Origin: Nitrospirota bacterium
Lineage (GTDB): Bacteria; Nitrospirota; Leptospirillia; Leptospirillales; Leptospirillaceae
Reading direction: 5' to 3'
Assembly: GCA_021826965.1 (NCBI GenBank)
Contig: JAKAYA010000004.1
Location: 1-64,000 of the forward strand
Length of the DNA stretch: 64,000 bases
Position 1 is the stretch's first letter. Each line of letters starts with the position of its first letter. The position numbers and the translations under genes are program-made. This document shows positions 45,080 to 53,690 of this stretch, piece by piece. The notes under the pieces were generated by a model. That model worked only from the letters and a program-made list of their open reading frames with translations. It was not told where the DNA came from and did no database searches.

Positions 45080-45361
45080 GCGTTTCTTAAGGCTGTCGCT
45101 CTGGTTCAAGCTTTCGAGACGGAATGCGAAGGGTGGCGACAGAAGCCGGCTCCTCTTTCCTGTCCGATCCGACCTTTCACGATCTCCGGCACGAAGCCAC
45201 AAGCCGGTTTCTCAAGAAGTGCCAGGCTTCCTTCACAGATAGCGGTCATCATCGGACACAAGTGTTGCAATGCTAAACATGATACCCACCTGAAGTCGAG
45301 TTTTGGCGGAGTGATTGAAGTAAGACCGTCCTTCTTGTAACATGAGTGAAAAGGAGAACTC
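44822..45361. other. Accessory intergenic region
   Basis: About 540 bp with no solid gene. It carries the doubtful minus-strand frame ending at 44774 and another open frame (45106-45363, minus) of unclear status. The DNA borders the transposon relics to the right and may be decayed coding sequence. Confidence 0.4.
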
Positions 45362-45655
45362 ATGGCAGGATCTATTGAAGCGGTTCAGAAAATCCTACAA
45401 GAAACCGTTGCCCCTGGAATCAGTCGGCTCGAAATCGAACTGGCGGGGGTGAAGGCCGATATCAAGTCCCTGCAATCGGAAATCAAGCGCCTTGACGACA
45501 AGATTGACAATGGGCTTTCCCGCCTTGACGACAAGATTGACAATGGGCTTTCCCGCTTCGATGCCAGGATGGATCACTTGGAGGACAAGCTGACGACAGC
45601 CCTTGAGATCCGGGAACGATTGGCTGCCCTGGAAGCGAAGGTGGCCGCACACTGA
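45362..45655 (+). CDS. Small coiled-coil protein with internal duplication
   Basis: A 97-residue protein, nearly all heptad-patterned helix (LEIELAGVKADIKSLQSEIK, then RLDDKIDNGLS twice, then RFDARMDHLEDKL). A GAAAAGGAGAA ribosome site precedes the ATG. An exact 33-bp tandem repeat encodes the doubled 11-residue unit. Such hendecad coiled coils occur in many unrelated small proteins, so function is not assignable. It lies next to insertion-sequence relics, which suggests accessory DNA. Confidence 0.65.
   Translation: MAGSIEAVQKILQETVAPGISRLEIELAGVKADIKSLQSEIKRLDDKIDNGLSRLDDKIDNGLSRFDARMDHLEDKLTTALEIRERLAALEAKVAAH
45488..45553 (+). repeat. Exact 33-bp tandem duplication in the coiled-coil gene
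   Basis: Copies at 45488-45520 and 45521-45553 are identical at the nucleotide level, in frame, each encoding RLDDKIDNGLS. Perfect identity implies a recent slippage or duplication event. Confidence 0.9.
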
Positions 45656-45749
45656 TCCTCTCGTCTCCCGTACGCAGAAGGAGCTGAGAAGCTGTCCTCA
45701 TGAGTGGTTTCTGCTTTTCTGTCCGGGCACCCCTTTCCCTAGAGTTTAA

Positions 45750-46375
45750 GGTTCCAATTTGGCACCTTAAAACCTTTTTTCCCATGACACCAACGCGTTC
45801 TTTTTTTCTTTCTATCCACCGCAATGACCAGACCAGCTTTCCCCGCTTCGGATGCTCCTCGCCCTGGGCATTGATGTACCCGAGCTGGACCGGTCCGGGT
45901 GATCTCCTTCTTCCAGCGTTTTGACGTTGGGCTGAAGGCTGTATGATCCCGCCCTGGTTCTCCAGGAAGCGTTCCGATAGAAGCATGGCTTACGGCATGT
46001 CCCATCGTTCAACTCATCGGCCAGTCGTCGAAGGCTTTTGCTGGTCCATCGCGGAACGACTCGGGATCTTTCCGCGTCAAATGCTCGACCAGCGATTCGA
46101 GATCGCTCATGAGCGCGGGATCCGGGTCGGTGACTGTCTTTCGTCCGTCTTCCGGACGCCGGACCTTCCGGTTAGAAGGCACCCCGAATGGAGGACGTTC
46201 CATCAGCCCTTTCAGTCCGGCATGAATGGTGCGGCGAGACACCCCGGTCTCTTGGGAAATGGCCGTGACGCTTTCATGCCCCAGAACTTGGTGTCGGGGT
46301 ACAGACAATCCGGCGCAACCGTTCTTCCTGTTTGGCGCCGGAGACATCGTCGTTCACTGCGAGAGGGGAAGTCAA
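45750..46375 (-). pseudogene. ISAzo13-type transposase, multiply frameshifted remnant
   Basis: Conserved pieces of an ISAzo13-family transposase appear in order on the minus strand but in different frames. They are QEERLRRIV; SVTAISQETGVSRRTIHAGL with RRPEDGRKTVTDPDP and EHLTRKDPES (frame ending at 46009); RWTSKSLRRLADELN (shifted); SLQPNVKTLEEGDHPDR; YINAQGEEHPKRGK (shifted again); and AVDRKKK. At least four frameshifts separate them. The C-terminal catalytic half is missing. It is not functional. Confidence 0.75.
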
Positions 46376-46390
46376 TCTTGTTTTTCATAA

Positions 46391-46535
46391 ACACAGCAAA
46401 AATGCTTCCTCAATGTCGTCTGCGACATTCCGGAACAGGAACCGGAATGTCCGGGAAAAGTCCCGGGAGTCGATTTCGGTCTTGTGAACATCGCCACCAA
46501 TTCCGAAGGGACGGTCATTTCCGGAACGGCCTGGA
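46391..46535 (+). pseudogene. TnpB (IS200/IS605 family) fragment with RuvC-I motif
   Basis: In frame with GTG 46484, the translation reads FLNVVCDIPEQEP, then PGVDFGLVNIATNSEGTVIS. This matches the TnpB segment around the first RuvC aspartate (typically VDxPEPEP... LGVDLGIVNxATDSDG). A stop lies at 46388 and the homology ends near 46535, so only about 45 codons survive. It abuts the 5' end of the ISAzo13 relic on the opposite strand. Confidence 0.7.
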
Positions 46536-47037
46536 ACACAAGGGACCCTGGATTCTGCAGGACTTCAAGATTATCACTGGAGTGCAGGGTGTCGGGAGGA
46601 ATGGTATCAATCCTCCTTAGGAATTATCGGAGGGACACACTGGCGGCTGCCGCTTTCAGAATGTTCGCGGAGGAAGACCGGGACGGGGACGAAAAGGAGT
46701 GGGAGGACATTGTCTCTTCGGCCGTGTCTTCGGAGGACTGCTCGAAAACTTGGGAACTCTCGCCAATAATGTGGTGCAGGAGAACCATGATGATAGGTCG
46801 GTGCGCTTTCTCCTGCTGACATCGATCATGCCTTTCCATGAGAAAGTTCTGAAATTCCTTGAGGGTCTGCTCGAATCTTTGCGCGTAGTCAAAACCGGCA
46901 GGGTCAAAAATGACAGAATTCCTGGATCTCTCGCTTTTTGCCCATTTTTGTTTTTGGAAGTTCAGCCTGGGGTGACAAGAGAGGGATACATTCGATTGTT
47001 TTCGGTTTCTTGGATTCTTCCGGATTGGCGCTGGTAT
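46536..47037. other. Accessory intergenic DNA before tRNA-Phe
   Basis: About 500 bp with no supported gene. A 6-bp-stem hairpin (GGAGGA at 46595-46600 with TCCTCC at 46611-46616) is present. A minus-strand frame (46624-47070) reads plausible protein (RFEQTLKEFQNFLMERHD, then LLHHIIGESSQVFEQ) but has no start or ribosome site outside the tRNA gene, so it may be a relic. Confidence 0.4.
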
Positions 47038-47113
47038 TGGTGCCGAGGGGCAGAATCGAACTGCCGACACGAGGCTTTTCAGGCCTCTGCTCTACCGACT
47101 GAGCTACCTCGGC
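47038..47113 (-). tRNA. tRNA-Phe (anticodon GAA)
   Basis: A 76-nt cloverleaf on the minus strand. The acceptor stem is GCCGAGG with CCTCGGC, followed by ACCA, so CCA is encoded. The anticodon stem GAGGC/GCCTC encloses loop CTGAAAA with GAA at 34-36. The D-loop has AGCTCAGTCGGTAGAGC and the T-loop TTCGATT. Confidence 0.97.
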
Positions 47114-47123
47114 TCGGGCTGTC

Positions 47124-47152
47124 ACTATAAAGAGAAACAGTCTTCCTGTCAA
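47124..47152 (-). promoter_or_regulatory. Promoter of tRNA-Phe
   Basis: On the minus strand: TTGACA (47152-47147), a 17-bp spacer and TATAGT (47129-47124), placed 10 bp before the tRNA 5' end. A near-perfect consensus promoter. Confidence 0.88.
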
Positions 47153-47252
47153 GGATTGGCTCTTATCCTTAGGATAGGGGCTGGAGATTATCCCAATTCT
47201 CTTCGAATTCCAAGAAGAGCGGGGGCATTTTGATTCTTCCGCTGAGTGAAGG

Positions 47253-47281
47253 TTGGGAACCCGGAACTTTCATGCTATAGT
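47253..47281 (+). promoter_or_regulatory. Promoter of the bamA-lpx envelope operon
   Basis: TTGGGA at 47253-47258, a 17-bp spacer and TATAGT at 47276-47281, about 110 bp before the bamA start. The -10 is good and the -35 moderate. Confidence 0.6.
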
Positions 47282-47391
47282 TCAAAAGATTTTTTCCTGA
47301 ATCCATAAAGAGGGGCCTTTCGGCCCGGCAAGCTCAAATCCGGGCAGTCCGTAAACTTATAGACTGAAAAACACTGATATCTGGAAGGCCA

Positions 47392-49734
47392 TTGAACAAC
47401 CGAAACTTTGTTGCCTTTTTTCTTACGACTCTTCTCATCAGTGTGACTGGTCTTTTTCTTTTTCCGTCATACAGCTGGTCCGCTCCGGATAGCAATGCCA
47501 TTATTGTCAAAAAAATCGAGATCAAGGGAAACCGCAGGATCGATATCAGCACCATTCGGGACAAGATTCACACCAAAGTGGGGGACATCTATGCGGATTC
47601 CTCCATCCGGGCCGACCTGAAAAATCTTTACGTCACCGGATACTTCTCCCAGATCCGGGTGTATGCGGAGGGATACGAGGGCGGGATCAAGCTGATTTAT
47701 GACTTGACCGAGCGACCGACAATCGAAAAAATATCTTTTATCGGAAATGCGGCAAAGTCTTCCTCGGATCTTCGTAAAAAACTGACCCTTCTTCCGGCAT
47801 CGTTTTACGACGGCAATCAGGTTCATGAAAATGTCGAACGAATCAAGGCCGTATACCGAAAGGCCGGGTATTACAATTCCCAGGTCATTCCTCTCCTGAA
47901 ACGTCTCGGCCGAAAAAAAGTCGAGCTGATTTTTCTGATTCGGGAAGGGGGACAGACCCGAATTCGGGAAGTCGATTTTTCCGGAAACCGGAAGTTTCCC
48001 GCAAGTGTCCTGCAGAAACAGATCAAGACCAAGCCTTATTTCTGGCTCACGAGCTGGTGGACGGACGCGGGGATCTACAAGAAAACAGAGGTGGCCAAGG
48101 ACATCGAGCGTCTTCGGAACTTCTATCTGAACCACGGATACATCAATGTCGGGATTGGTCAGCCCAAGATTTCCTTTTTCAATCATAAAAAGTCGATGCG
48201 GGTCACGTTCCCCATCCAGGAAGGAGAACAGTTCCGGATCGGGACTGTCAATGTAACCGGGAACAAGCTTTTTTCGCGCAAGCGGCTGATGAAGAAAATC
48301 CATATGAAGCCTCCGAAGATTTTTTCCCGGGCGCTTCTCCAGAAAGACATCACGACGTTGACGAAACTCTATGGGCATAAAGGATATGCTTTTGCCATTG
48401 TCACTCCGCAGGTCATTCCGGATCTCGACAAAAAAACCGTTGCCCTCACGTATTCCGTCACGGAGGGAGGCCTCGTCCATATTCGCCGGATCAATATCTC
48501 CGGAAACGAACTCACGCGTGACAAAGTGATTCGCCGAGTTCTGGGAGTCCAGGAATCGGACATCATGGATACGAGTGCTCTCCAGGACAGTTACCGGAAC
48601 CTGCAGAATCTGGGTTTCTTCTCAAACGTGCAGATCGTCCCGCAGCAGGTTGGGAAAAACCTTGTGGACCTGAACCTGAAAGTGAAGGAAAAGCCCACTG
48701 GGACCTTTTCCCTCGGCGGCGGTTACAGTACCCTGTTCGGTGTCATGGGGATGGCAACGATCGCCCAGAATAATATCTTCGGTACAGGTGACTCGGTTTC
48801 CCTTTCCGGTGAACTGGGGGGATTTATCACGATGTACTCTCTGACGGTCACCGATCCGTGGTTCATGGACACCCCGACAGCGGCCTCCCTTTCCTTTTTC
48901 GACACGTTTATGGACTATTTTACTTACTGGAACAGCGCAATCGGGGGATCCGTGACCCTGACCCGCCGTTTCGGGTATTATTTTTCGACAAGCTTGTCCT
49001 GGCTCATGGAATCCGAACAGATCTTCCTTGTGGCGCCGACGGTGCAACAGGTTCAGCAGGCGCCTATTCTGGCTCCGTTCATCCAGCAGGTCGGGTACTG
49101 GACACAGACGGGACCATCGATCGGTATTTCCTATGATCGCCGGGACAACTATATGAATCCCCATTCTGGCTATCACCTGTGGGGCAATCTCGGTGTCTAC
49201 GGGGGAACGTTCGGCGGGGATACGTCCTTCTACTCGGCCACCGGGAACGGGACCCTCTACCTGCCGGTGACCCAGCGGACGACGTTGTCTTTCCATGTGG
49301 CCATCGGGGACGAAGAACCGCTTGGTCCGGATGGGTTCATTCCCGTCTGGGACCGTTTTTATGTCGGCGGAATTTACTCCAACCGGGGATACAACTTCGG
49401 GTTTGCCGGTCCGATGCCATTCGGTTACCTGGTTGGAGGGAACAAGGAACTGATCTTCAACATGGATTACACATGGCCGATTTTTCCGAAGTTCGGTTTC
49501 TACGGAGACCTTTTCTTCGACGATTCGGGAGAGTACCTTCCGGGGCAGCCCATCACTCTGAGCGGATTTGCCTGGCCCGCAACCGGTTTCGGCATCATGT
49601 GGAATTCGCCGATGGGGCCTTTGACACTGGATCTGGGATGGCCGCTCGTCAACAATGCCCAGATGCAGGCTTTTCCGGGGAACTACCCGGGTCCCGTCGT
49701 CAACTTCGAGATGGGCTCCCTCTACGGAGGGTAA
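47392..49734 (+). CDS. bamA: Outer-membrane protein assembly factor BamA
   Basis: A 780-residue Omp85 protein: signal peptide (about 1-30), five POTRA domains (about 38-435; IVKKIEIKGNRRIDISTIRD begins POTRA1), then a 16-strand barrel domain (GTFSLGGGYSTLFG onward) with the late FDDSG and GFGIMWNSPMGPLTLDLGWPL motifs. It inserts beta-barrel proteins into the outer membrane. TTG 47392 follows GGAAGG. It heads the classical bamA-skp-lpxD-fabZ-lpxA order. Confidence 0.95.
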   Translation: MNNRNFVAFFLTTLLISVTGLFLFPSYSWSAPDSNAIIVKKIEIKGNRRIDISTIRDKIHTKVGDIYADSSIRADLKNLYVTGYFSQIRVYAEGYEGGIKLIYDLTERPTIEKISFIGNAAKSSSDLRKKLTLLPASFYDGNQVHENVERIKAVYRKAGYYNSQVIPLLKRLGRKKVELIFLIREGGQTRIREVDFSGNRKFPASVLQKQIKTKPYFWLTSWWTDAGIYKKTEVAKDIERLRNFYLNHGYINVGIGQPKISFFNHKKSMRVTFPIQEGEQFRIGTVNVTGNKLFSRKRLMKKIHMKPPKIFSRALLQKDITTLTKLYGHKGYAFAIVTPQVIPDLDKKTVALTYSVTEGGLVHIRRINISGNELTRDKVIRRVLGVQESDIMDTSALQDSYRNLQNLGFFSNVQIVPQQVGKNLVDLNLKVKEKPTGTFSLGGGYSTLFGVMGMATIAQNNIFGTGDSVSLSGELGGFITMYSLTVTDPWFMDTPTAASLSFFDTFMDYFTYWNSAIGGSVTLTRRFGYYFSTSLSWLMESEQIFLVAPTVQQVQQAPILAPFIQQVGYWTQTGPSIGISYDRRDNYMNPHSGYHLWGNLGVYGGTFGGDTSFYSATGNGTLYLPVTQRTTLSFHVAIGDEEPLGPDGFIPVWDRFYVGGIYSNRGYNFGFAGPMPFGYLVGGNKELIFNMDYTWPIFPKFGFYGDLFFDDSGEYLPGQPITLSGFAWPATGFGIMWNSPMGPLTLDLGWPLVNNAQMQAFPGNYPGPVVNFEMGSLYGG

Positions 49735-49811
49735 TCAGAAGGCCGACCAAAAGGTCTTTTGTCGTTTAGGTCCGGTTATTTCATCCGCCATCTGACAGGA
49801 AAGGGTATTTT

Positions 49812-50414
49812 ATGATCTTCGAACGGAAATGCGAAAAAACTCTGGTCCTCGCCGTCATCGTTTCGTTGGGTATCCTGTTTTCGGGAGTCATCAACGCTGC
49901 ACAAGCCGCGGATGTTGTCGGAGTCGTTGATGTTCTGAAGGCATTTCGTCAGACAGATCTGGGGAAATCAATCCAGTCCCATCTGAAGGAGTTCCAGAAG
50001 AAAAAAGCGGAAGGTATCCAGTCCGAACGCCAGGAACTCCAGGCCGAACAAAAACGGATCGAACAACAGGTCGGCGTGATCAGCAAGGACGCACTGAAGG
50101 CCAAGGAACTTTCCTTCCAGCAAAAAGTCCAGGACTACCGGAAGAAACTTCAGAAAATTCAGACGGAAGTGGCTTCGGAGAATGCTGTCGAGATCCGGAA
50201 ATTTCTGGATGCCTTGTCCCACGCAACGGTTTCGGTCGGAAAAAAATATGGGTTTCAGGTCGTTCTGGCCCAGCATCCCATCCGGATTCCGATGGGGCCC
50301 CAACCTCCCGCCTTTTCTTCGTCCCGGATCCTTTACATGAATCCGAAGGCGGACTTGACGGAATCGGTTATTCAGTACATTAACAAGAACAATCCGGTCG
50401 GAAACGGGCAATGA
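49812..50414 (+). CDS. skp: Periplasmic chaperone Skp/OmpH-like
   Basis: A 200-residue protein with a signal peptide (about 1-33, ending AQA), then [22 protein letters not shown], a long charged coiled coil (about 55-130, the Skp tentacles) and a C-terminal strand region ([11 protein letters not shown]...[12 protein letters not shown]). It shields unfolded outer-membrane proteins in transit to BamA. Its stop overlaps the lpxD start (ATGA). Confidence 0.9.
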   Translation: MIFERKCEKTLVLAVIVSLGILFSGVINAAQAADVVGVVDVLKAFRQTDLGKSIQSHLKEFQKKKAEGIQSERQELQAEQKRIEQQVGVISKDALKAKELSFQQKVQDYRKKLQKIQTEVASENAVEIRKFLDALSHATVSVGKKYGFQVVLAQHPIRIPMGPQPPAFSSSRILYMNPKADLTESVIQYINKNNPVGNGQ

Positions 50415-51463
50415 TTCTTTCCGAGATCGCTTCCCTTGTCGGAGGAAATCTCACAGGTCCGGAATCCGCTTTTAACAAACAGATTCGTGCGGTCCGGTCG
50501 ATGCAGGAAGCCGGGCCGCAGGATCTGACATTCCTGGCAAATCCGAAGTACCGTGGCGAATTGACGAAGCTTCAGGCCGGAGCCATTCTTCTCTCCGATC
50601 CCGTTCCGGGATTGCCCGTTCCACAGATTGTCGTTGCGGATCCCTATCTTGCCCTCGCCAGGATCATGCAGATTTTTTACCCTCTTCCGTCTCCCCGGGA
50701 CGGTGTTCACCCCCAGGCCTATGTTGCGTCGGATGTTCATCTTGAACCGCCGGTGGAAGTGGGAGCGTCCGCCGTGATCGAGGAGGGATGCCGGATCGGT
50801 GCCGGTACAGTGATCGGTCCCGGTGTCTTCATCGGTCGTCGCGTGGTGATCGGAACGGGTTGCACCCTGTATCCGGGGGTTGTCATCCGGGAAGACTGCC
50901 ATATCGGAAACCGGGTTATTATCCAGCCCAATGCGGTTATCGGGTCGGACGGGTTCGGATATGCGGCGGACCATCAGGGACACCGTCACAAGATCCCTCA
51001 AATCGGACGGGTGACAATCGGTGACGATGTGGAAATCGGGGCCAATACGACGATAGACCGGGCGACTTTCGGCGAAACGGTGATCGGGACAGGAACGAAA
51101 ATCGACAATCTTGTCCAGATCGCCCATAATGTTCGTATCGGAGAAGATTGTGTCATTGTTGCCCAGGCCGGTATTTCCGGTTCCAGCCGTCTGGGCCATC
51201 GCGTCATTCTGGCCGGTCAGTCCGGAGTCGTGGGCCACATCGAAATCGGAAACGATTCGATGGTTGGAGCCCAATCGGGGGTGGCCCGCAGCATTCCCGA
51301 AAAGTCTCGCGTTTCGGGATCTCCGGCCATTTCCCATAAATTATGGCTTCGGATCCAGACGATTCTGGGCGATCTTCCGGGGATTCTCGGCCGACTCCGG
51401 ACGCTGGAGAAAAAGGGAGGAATATCCGGTGGCGCTTCTGAACGAAGGGACGATCATGAATGA
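50411..51463 (+). CDS. lpxD: UDP-3-O-acylglucosamine N-acyltransferase LpxD
   Basis: A 350-residue trimeric acyltransferase. The N-terminal uridine-binding domain ([17 protein letters not shown]) is followed by a left-handed hexapeptide helix (many [IV]GxxxxI repeats from about 100) with [11 protein letters not shown] carrying the catalytic His. It adds the amide-linked acyl chain in lipid A synthesis. It overlaps fabZ by 8 bp. Confidence 0.95.
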   Translation: MILSEIASLVGGNLTGPESAFNKQIRAVRSMQEAGPQDLTFLANPKYRGELTKLQAGAILLSDPVPGLPVPQIVVADPYLALARIMQIFYPLPSPRDGVHPQAYVASDVHLEPPVEVGASAVIEEGCRIGAGTVIGPGVFIGRRVVIGTGCTLYPGVVIREDCHIGNRVIIQPNAVIGSDGFGYAADHQGHRHKIPQIGRVTIGDDVEIGANTTIDRATFGETVIGTGTKIDNLVQIAHNVRIGEDCVIVAQAGISGSSRLGHRVILAGQSGVVGHIEIGNDSMVGAQSGVARSIPEKSRVSGSPAISHKLWLRIQTILGDLPGILGRLRTLEKKGGISGGASERRDDHE

Positions 51464-51950
51464 TCTTTCATCCGGGCTGAATATCCAGGAGATCCTGGAC
51501 ATTCTTCCGCATCGCTACCCGTTTCTCCTGGTTGACCGAATTCTGGAAGTCGAGCCCGGAAAACGGATCGTCGGCATCAAGAACGTGACGATGAATGAAC
51601 CGTTTTTTGTGGGACACTTTCCCGGTTTTCCCATTATGCCGGGGGTCCTTCTGATCGAAGCCATGGCCCAGGTGGGAGGAATCCTGGCGATTTGTTCCGG
51701 ACAGGACAAGACAGACCGCATTCCCTATTTCATGGGGATCGACCGGGCGCGCTTTCGTTCTCCGGCCGGTCCTGGAGATACCCTGGTGATCACCATGACC
51801 ACCCGGAATGTTCGGGGAAGCTCCTGGAAAATGGAAGGCGAAATCCATGTTGGAGAAAAAAGGATCTGCGAAGCGGAGATCATGGCCATGATCCGTCCGG
51901 CACCTCCCGGAAAAGGGAGAAAGGACATTTCTCCGGAGGACAACGGGTGA
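51456..51950 (+). CDS. fabZ: (3R)-hydroxyacyl-ACP dehydratase FabZ
   Basis: A 164-residue hot-dog-fold dehydratase. [13 protein letters not shown] and the catalytic [22 protein letters not shown] region (H54 and E68) are intact. It competes with LpxA for 3-hydroxyacyl-ACP, which links fatty acid and lipid A synthesis. ATG 51456 overlaps the lpxD end; longer upstream reading in this frame is inside lpxD. Confidence 0.95.
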   Translation: MNDLSSGLNIQEILDILPHRYPFLLVDRILEVEPGKRIVGIKNVTMNEPFFVGHFPGFPIMPGVLLIEAMAQVGGILAICSGQDKTDRIPYFMGIDRARFRSPAGPGDTLVITMTTRNVRGSSWKMEGEIHVGEKRICEAEIMAMIRPAPPGKGRKDISPEDNG

Positions 51951-52810
51951 GCCGTTCTGCGTTTGGTTCGCCGGAGGAGGGCGGAGAAGGAGAGGTCTTC
52001 ATCCATCCATATGCCGAAGTCTCACGCGAGGTGGAGCTGGCTCCTGGGGTACACGTAGGGCCGTTCTGTGTTCTGAAGGGCAAGATCTCGGTCGGCTCGG
52101 GAACGCGTTTTTTGTCTCATGTGGTTATCGACGGCAATACGACGATCGGAAAGGAGAACCTCTTTTACCCCTTTTCTTCGGCCGGGTTGCCCCCGCAGGA
52201 CCTGAAGTACCGGGGAGAGCCGAGCCGGGTCGTCATTGGAGACAAAAACACCATCCGGGAGTCCGTCACGATCCATCGAGGCACCGAAGGCGGCGGAATG
52301 CTCACCCGCATCGGCGACCAGAACCTCCTGATGGCGAATTGTCACGTGGCGCACGATTGCCATCTGGGTTCCCGGATCGTCATGGCGAACGCCGCCAATC
52401 TTGCCGGACACATCATGATCGAGGACGGTGCGATCATCGGTGGTCTGACCGGCATCCACCAGTTCGTCCGGATCGGAACCCTCTCCATGGTTGGCGGCAT
52501 GAGCGGAGTTCCCAAGGATGTTCCACCTTACGTCTGGGCATCGGGAAATCGGGCCTATCTCTACGGACTGAACATGGAAGGTCTGAAGCGCGCACGTCTG
52601 TCTCCGGATACGATCACTCTTCTGAAGAAAGCTTACCAGATCCTCTTCCGTTCCTCTCTTCCGCAAAAAGAATCTCTCGATAAAGTGCGAAAAGAGCTCC
52701 CTGCCGGTCCGGAAATCGATCACCTGCTGGAGTTTGTGGAAAATTCCGGGCGAGGTGTCCTGACAGCCCCGAAAACGAGTTCCCATGAAAACCATTCCGG
52801 TGAAAACTGA
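51947..52810 (+). CDS. lpxA: UDP-N-acetylglucosamine acyltransferase LpxA
   Basis: A 287-residue hexapeptide-repeat acyltransferase, slightly longer than the usual 260. IHPYAEVSREVELAPGVHVGPFC starts the helix after a 20-residue leader; NCHVAHDC holds the catalytic His; GLNMEGLKRARLSPDTI begins the helical C-terminal domain. It performs the first step of lipid A synthesis. GTG 51947 overlaps the fabZ stop and follows GGAGGACAACGG. Confidence 0.94.
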   Translation: MSRSAFGSPEEGGEGEVFIHPYAEVSREVELAPGVHVGPFCVLKGKISVGSGTRFLSHVVIDGNTTIGKENLFYPFSSAGLPPQDLKYRGEPSRVVIGDKNTIRESVTIHRGTEGGGMLTRIGDQNLLMANCHVAHDCHLGSRIVMANAANLAGHIMIEDGAIIGGLTGIHQFVRIGTLSMVGGMSGVPKDVPPYVWASGNRAYLYGLNMEGLKRARLSPDTITLLKKAYQILFRSSLPQKESLDKVRKELPAGPEIDHLLEFVENSGRGVLTAPKTSSHENHSGEN

Positions 52811-53690
52811 GAAGAAAGTTTTTCCCTACGGACATATCGAACCCGGGAACAAGACCGATTCGACTTTTTTTTCTTTTTCCCCTCCGGGTCCCATCGGGCT
52901 TGTTGCCGGGAATGGGCTTTTTCCGGCCCTGTTCCTGGAATCGGCCCGAAAAAAAGGTTACGACGTTGTTGTGGTCGCCCATCAGGGAGAGACCGATCCG
53001 TCGGTTGAATCGTTCGGCGTTCCGGTTCGCTGGATTCGTGTCGGGCAAATCGATCCTATTTTCAAGACTTTTCATAAATACGGCGTGAAGGCTGCCGCCT
53101 TCGCCGGAGGGATCAAAAAGCCTCGATTGTTTGATCTGCGTCCGGACTGGCGAGGGGTCCGTGTTTTGGCCCGGGTGGCGGTCAATCATGACGACCAGGT
53201 CTTGCGGGCTTTGGCCGATGAGTTTGAGCAGGAGTCTATCCGGATTGTTCCATCCACCTGGCTTCTTCCGGAACTGACGGCTCCGGAAGGAGTTTTGGGC
53301 GTTCACCAACCCACCGATTCCGAAAGAGAAGATGTCCGTATCGGATTCGAAGCCGGAAAGGTCCTGGGGAAACTTGACGTTGGCCAATGCGTGGTTGTGA
53401 AGGAAAAAGTGATTCTGGCACTGGAAGCCATCGAGGGGACGGATGAGACGATCCGCCGCGGGGCCGGCTTTACCTCTTCCGGCATCGTTGTCGTGAAGAT
53501 GGCCAAGCCCGGACAGGATCTTCGATTCGATCTGCCGTCGGTGGGCATGAGGACACTGGATCTGATGACCGAAGTCGGAGCACGTGTTCTGGCTCTGGAA
53601 GCGGGAAAATCCCTGATTCTGGATACCGGACATTTTCTGGAGACGGCAGATCGATACGGCATCTGCGTCCTGGGGGTTGCATGGGACTGA
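52785..53690 (+). CDS. lpxI: UDP-2,3-diacylglucosamine pyrophosphatase LpxI
   Basis: A 301-residue protein of the LpxI (former DUF1009) family, a nonhomologous replacement for LpxH. Seen are PIGLVAGNGLFPALFLESARKKG, the GGIKKPRLFDLRPDW region and the C-terminal catalytic domain with HDDQVLRALADEFE, GTDETIRRGAG and MRTLDLMTEVGARVLALEAGKSL. It makes 2,3-diacyl-GlcN-1-P. It overlaps lpxA by 26 bp and the next gene by 10 bp. Confidence 0.93.
   Translation: MKTIPVKTEKKVFPYGHIEPGNKTDSTFFSFSPPGPIGLVAGNGLFPALFLESARKKGYDVVVVAHQGETDPSVESFGVPVRWIRVGQIDPIFKTFHKYGVKAAAFAGGIKKPRLFDLRPDWRGVRVLARVAVNHDDQVLRALADEFEQESIRIVPSTWLLPELTAPEGVLGVHQPTDSEREDVRIGFEAGKVLGKLDVGQCVVVKEKVILALEAIEGTDETIRRGAGFTSSGIVVVKMAKPGQDLRFDLPSVGMRTLDLMTEVGARVLALEAGKSLILDTGHFLETADRYGICVLGVAWD

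Noticed and set aside
46624-46880. Possible minus-strand gene next to tRNA-Phe
   Set aside because: The translation is plausible, but there is no start with a ribosome site outside the tRNA, and the surroundings are relics.
49741-49770. Hairpin GACC-AAAA-GGTC plus TTTT after bamA as a terminator
   Set aside because: The stem is only 4 bp and skp follows at once in the same operon; too weak to call.
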